8,603 bases of DNA, taken from Anaerolineae bacterium (GTDB lineage: Bacteria; Chloroflexota; Anaerolineae; JAADDB01). This document shows, piece by piece, positions 6,322-8,603 of the stretch; position 1 is the stretch's first letter, and each line of letters begins with the position of its first letter. Under the pieces are notes generated by a model that was given only the letters and a program-made list of their open reading frames with translations, was not told the origin of the DNA and did not search any database. The stretch spans positions 1 to 8,603 of the forward strand of contig WFQT01000046.1 in the NCBI GenBank assembly GCA_015486895.1, given 5' to 3'. The position numbers and the translations under genes are program-made.

Positions 6322-6558
6322 GTTGACAAACGAGTTGGTTGCTATTATTGCTTTGGAACTCTAGATCCTCAAGATGCACAGGAGGAATACCGTGCGTTTG
6401 TCAGGTGCAAGCAATGTGGGACCAATTATCATAAAGTATGCTGGGATACTTGCAAAAAGTGCCCTGTTTGTGGGGGTGAGCAAATTTACTCGGTCAATAT
6501 TCCACAACCACCACCTTTGAGGGGAGGCACAAGAAAACAGGCACTGTCCATTAAGTGA
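6319..6558 (+). CDS. Second RING-like zinc protein, truncated by ISAzo13 insertion
   Basis: A 79-residue product starting at TTG. Zinc ligands are C8, C11, C30, C33, H38, C41, C48 and C51; the spacings C-x2-C-x18-C-x2-C-x4-H-x2-C-x6-C-x2-C are exactly those of the module in the preceding gene. Similarity continues after the module (NIPQPPP..RGGTRKQALSI against ELAPPS..YARNKTKSLSI) and then stops where the IS begins. The TGA at 6556-6558 is formed by IS terminal bases. The preceding gene continues for about 65 further residues to its membrane anchor; that part is missing here, so the product would be a soluble RING-like domain. The missing 3' part is not recognisable to the right of the IS. 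Confidence 0.8.
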   Translation: MVDKRVGCYYCFGTLDPQDAQEEYRAFVRCKQCGTNYHKVCWDTCKKCPVCGGEQIYSVNIPQPPPLRGGTRKQALSIK

Positions 6559-6562
6559 CCGT

Positions 6563-7833
6563 CTAAAAATTACCTTCCTTTTTTCTTGGCCGAATCGTGT
6601 AGTTCCACGAAGGGCAAGTAGCGTGTTTTTCGATCATTAACAAAGCCATCTCTTTGTCAGAGACAGAAAGACCTTTTTCATAGGCTTTCTCTACCAGCGT
6701 GGCTTCAACCTGGAGACCGGTTTGAGTCGTTGTCCTGCGGATACCCTCCAGTAGTATCTCGAAGGAGGTCAAGGGCGTGCCTGCCCAAGAGCGGCTGATC
6801 TGAGAAAAGAGCCGATGTTCTATCGGATTCCATTTGGATGCGCCTGGCGGATAATGGCATACGGTGACAGAGATGCCAAAGGCATCAACGATTTTCTCTT
6901 GCAAAAGCTGTTTCTAGCGGCGAGAGCGATAGCCATTGCTGCCACCGCCATCCGCCAGGATAAGTAGTTCGGGTGTGTCTGGGTATTGTTGCTGACCAAA
7001 CGCTTGCCACCACCAGAGGATAGCATCCACGGCGAATTCGGGCGTATCTGCGGATTGACCCACAGCGACGTAGCCAAGATTGCGCTGGATATCGTAGATG
7101 CCATAAGGCACAGCCTTGCCCTCAGCATAGCTGGGGAAATCATGCGTGTTCACGGCTACGGCATCTTGCCCCCACTGTCGGCCTCGTTGATAGAAAGAGC
7201 CGATCAATTCTTTCTTCTTGGTGTCCACGCTAATCACAGGCCAGCCAGCTCGTTGAAAAGCGTCTTTTTGGCTTTGAAGGTACTGAAATTGTGCGTCCCG
7301 ATCAGGATGCGGTTTCGGATGCAATCGCTTGACGTTGCTTCGGGGGCGGATCCCATGCTTGTGCAAAAGTCGTCGTATCGTTTCCCGACTCAACGTAATG
7401 GACTCCTGTTCTTGCAAACCTGCCTGTATCTTTGTCAGGCTCTGCCGCAACCACCGCCTGTCGCTTTGCGGTTCACCTGCTGTCTCTGACGCCACCAGCG
7501 TCAGCAGTTTCTCTTCAATCTCAGGCTCTTTTTTTCAACGCGCGGACGTCCTGCTCCAGGCAAACGGATACGATCTTTTGGACGGCCTTCCAAATCCAAA
7601 GCGAGTTCCCGTTGCCCTTGGCGAATTGTCTTCTCTGATAAACCCGTGATCTGATGCACCAGCTTGATCCCGCCATGACCATGTCGATTCGCTTCTACTG
7701 CTGCATACCAACGTCGCTGCTGCTCGTTCATCCGGCTCATAACGACATTGATTTGGTGATGAATCATTACGATATGCTCATCGCTGCCGTTTTGGCAGAC
7801 AGTACATTGACACTGATGAATGGATGGACTCAT
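6563..7833 (-). pseudogene. ISAzo13-family DDE transposase with an amber codon and a frame change
   Basis: It starts at the ATG complementary to 7831-7833 and ends with the TAG at 6563-6565. The N-terminal part (7501-7833) carries a Cys/His cluster (CQCTVC..HH) and the helix-turn-helix region up to GRPRVEKK. The frame then changes by -1 at 7528-7534, and the middle part (6914-7495) continues EPEIEE...SVDTKKKELIG...LADGGGSNGY, holding the first two catalytic aspartates. A TAG at 6914-6916 follows SRR where relatives have tryptophan (TGG to TAG is one change). The same frame then continues CHYPPGASKWNPIEHRLFS, with the catalytic glutamate, to WNYTIRP. The nonsense codon separates the second D from the E, so this copy should be inactive unless read through. 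The left copy has the same C-terminus; the rest of it is outside the window. Confidence 0.85.
7486..7534 (-). promoter_or_regulatory. Candidate -1 programmed frameshift site
   Basis: On the reverse strand the sequence A AAA AAG occurs in the correct phase (GAA AAA AAG in the zero frame, 7528-7536). A -1 slip there joins VEKK to EPEIEEKLL, restoring the family sequence. Downstream, CTGACGC and GCGTCAG (7498-7504 and 7486-7492) form a perfect 7-bp hairpin with a 5-base loop that contains the zero-frame TGA. The 23-base distance from slip site to hairpin is longer than usual. A simple one-base change in the A run is the alternative. Confidence 0.5.
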
Positions 7834-7893
7834 GATACCTTCCTTGCGTGTTTTAGTGAGTGTAGGAGCAAGAATACCCTTTTTTACAGCCTC

Positions 7894-7970
7894 CGCAACT
7901 TCTGGCTATCTGAACATCTTGTTCAAACGGCTCTCCTTCAACGATAGAAACGCTCACCCCCTCCCGTGAA
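7894..7970. other. Short unassigned spacer between two IS remnants
   Basis: This lies between the estimated end of the ISAzo13 element and the probable end of the IS630 remnant. I see no coding sequence continuing the truncated RING-like gene, no RNA gene and no clear repeat. Confidence 0.4.
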
Positions 7971-7998
7971 GGGAACTAATTTATGGACATGCACTAAG

Positions 7999-8211
7999 TC
8001 AAGCTGAAAGAGATGGATAGAGACGCTTGAGCTTAATGCGTGCATCGGAGGAAGTGAATTGCCAATTAACGGTAGCCTGTCGTTGATTACGCTCCAACTC
8101 CAAGGCCCGCACTTCTCGCCGGAGAGTCTCTGCATCTGGGATACGACGGCTCAGGCATTGCCGATTGAAAACGCTGAATTCGATCTCGGCCATGTTGAGC
8201 CAACTACCATG
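7999..8211 (-). pseudogene. IS630-family transposase, C-terminal fragment
   Basis: The reverse-strand frame reads HGSWLNMAEIEFSVFNRQC, then LSRRIPDAETLRREVRA, and ends DARIKLKRLYP...A with a TGA at 7999-8001. This is the standard C-terminus of IS630-family transposases; the E of NMAEIE is the third catalytic residue. The upstream part is cut at about 8211/8212, where an IS701-like terminus begins. About 28 bases beyond the stop (to about 7971) probably belong to the IS630 end, but its exact terminus is uncertain. Inactive remnant. Confidence 0.8.
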
Positions 8212-8251
8212 CTGGACTCTGGCGAAAAATGAAAGACTTGAGCACAGGACG

Positions 8252-8300
8252 CCTCCTGAGTAGAATGGCTAAAAGCCAAACTACCGGTTCCAACAGGAGG
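8252..8300 (+). promoter_or_regulatory. Leader hairpin masking the transposase ribosome site (copy D)
   Basis: CCTCCTG (8252-8258) is complementary to CAGGAGG (8294-8300), the Shine-Dalgarno preceding the ATG at 8308. Nested inside, GTAG/CTAC (8260-8263 and 8281-8284) and TGGCT/AGCCA with an AAA loop form a second stem. It is the same design as in copy B, where the outer stem is longer. Confidence 0.6.
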
Positions 8301-8307
8301 TCATCCT

Positions 8308-8436
8308 ATGCTCACCCGTATTTTACACAATTCCGAGAAACTACGCACGTTCGTAGACTCGCTTGATATTCCACTCAGCAAGCCGCAACATGCCCATATT
8401 CTGAATATGGCCGACTTCCTGCGCATCAGTCGGTAA
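8308..8436 (+). pseudogene. IS701-like transposase remnant with internal deletion
   Basis: A 42-codon frame starting MLTRILHNSEKLRTF, identical to copy B's product for most of its length up to HILNM, then jumping to ADFLRIS and ending in TAA. Relative to copy B, 29 codons (87 bases) between two AATATG repeats are missing. Three codons later the similarity ends altogether. Non-functional. Confidence 0.75.
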
Positions 8437-8495
8437 GGTACCCTTAAAATAGTACCAACCAGAAAGCTGGCCTTCGGACATAAGTTCGGACATTA
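8437..8495. other. Possible end of an unidentified element with a small palindrome and direct repeat
   Basis: It begins GGTAC (8437-8441) matched by GTACC (8452-8456), and later holds two copies of TTCGGACAT (8473-8481 and 8485-8493) with a 12-base period just beyond the stop of the reverse-strand fragment. It could be the 3' terminus of another IS; I cannot name the family. Confidence 0.3.
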
Positions 8496-8603
8496 TCAGG
8501 TTGGCGTTAGGACAATGGCTCGGAGCAAGGTATAGGCAGCAGCAGAGACCTGTCGCCATTTGGCTTGTGGGAGGTGGACTTTTTTCTTGAGGAGGATGAA
8601 GAG
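8496..8603 (-). pseudogene. Unidentified C-terminal coding fragment (runs off window)
   Basis: The reverse-strand frame is open from the window edge for 35 codons (it includes LLKKKVHLPQAKWRQ and AAAYTLLRAIV) to a TGA at 8496-8498. Its amphipathic, basic character and its position in IS debris suggest the tail of a transposase, but no family motif is visible. It could be a chance open frame. The GGAGG next to ATG at 8591-8598 on the + strand is too close to serve as a ribosome site. Confidence 0.3.

Larger units (their letters stand above)
6555..7893 (-). mobile_element. Right ISAzo13-type insertion sequence
   Basis: About 1.34 kb. The left boundary is fixed within a few bases by comparison with the left copy (identity ends at 6554). 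The right boundary is an estimate: on the reverse strand GAGGCTGTAAAAAAGGG (7877-7893) resembles the other terminus (GACCGTCTAAAAATTACC) in its GA...TAAAAA pattern and lies 43 bases before the transposase ribosome site (AAGGAAGG). I could not find a convincing target duplication. The opposite orientation to the left copy makes the pair inverted flanking repeats of the operon. Confidence 0.75.
8212..8436 (+). mobile_element. IS701-like copy D: 5' terminus, leader and deleted transposase start
   Basis: It begins CTGGACTCTGGCGAAAAA and follows the leader of copies A and B closely, being nearest to A. It was inserted into, or joined with, the IS630 transposase at the codon before HGSW. The element breaks off at about 8436, where unrelated sequence begins. 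Confidence 0.75.

Noticed and set aside
6986..7489. Forward open frame of 167 codons
   Set aside because: It is antisense to the ISAzo13 transposase, which has clear family motifs on the reverse strand.
7894..7970. Continuation of the truncated RING-like gene to the right of the ISAzo13 element
   Set aside because: No frame resembles the linker or the membrane anchor of the paralogue, and an unrelated IS630 remnant follows.
1..8603. CRISPR array, tRNA, rRNA or riboswitch
   Set aside because: No regularly spaced repeats, tRNA-like cloverleaf or rRNA-like conserved stretch was seen on either strand.

Overview
This 8.6 kb window holds one host operon buried in insertion-sequence (IS) debris. 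Everything was read by eye and family assignments come from memory. The organism is probably a large-genome, transposon-rich, multicellular-type bacterium; Ktedonobacteria (Chloroflexota) is my best guess, from the style of the IS proteins and the GTPase/GAP1/FGE-like/zinc-finger gene set. No rRNA or other phylogenetic marker is present to confirm this.

Host operon, all on the + strand: (1) 179-850, a small protein with a formylglycine-generating-enzyme (FGE/SUMF1)-like fold and no visible catalytic cysteine pair; (2) 847-2472, a GAP1-type 'GTPase-associated protein', coupled to gene 1 by an ATGA overlap; (3) 4464-5444, a GTPase of the DO-GTPase type with an N-terminal zinc ribbon and clear G1, G3, G4 and G5 motifs; (4) 5467-6228, a zinc-ribbon plus RING/treble-clef protein with a C-terminal membrane anchor; (5) 6319-6558, a second RING-like module with the same ligand spacing, cut short by an IS. 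Gene sets like this match the NTP-dependent 'biological conflict' (putative anti-phage or self/non-self) systems predicted computationally by the Aravind group. That function is inference and no effector or toxin is obvious.

Mobile layer: the operon is flanked by two inverted copies of one ISAzo13-type element whose inner 146 bp are identical (1-146 and 6554-6699), forming a composite-transposon-like structure. The left copy ends 33 bp before gene 1. The right copy (about 6555-7893) supplies the stop codon of gene 5; its transposase carries an amber codon and a possible -1 programmed frameshift site. Between genes 2 and 3 sits a 1.95 kb nest (2473-4419): remnants of two or three IS701-like elements and an IS3-family element (2547-3913) inserted exactly at the start codon of one of them. 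Without the nest, genes 2 and 3 would be about 45 bp apart, as expected in an operon.

Right flank (7894-8603): a short unassigned spacer, the C-terminal piece of an IS630-family transposase, another IS701-like 5' end with an internally deleted open reading frame, and an unidentified reverse-strand C-terminal fragment running off the window. The IS701-like 5' leaders share a hairpin whose outer arms (CCTCCTG/CAGGAGG) would mask the transposase Shine-Dalgarno sequence.
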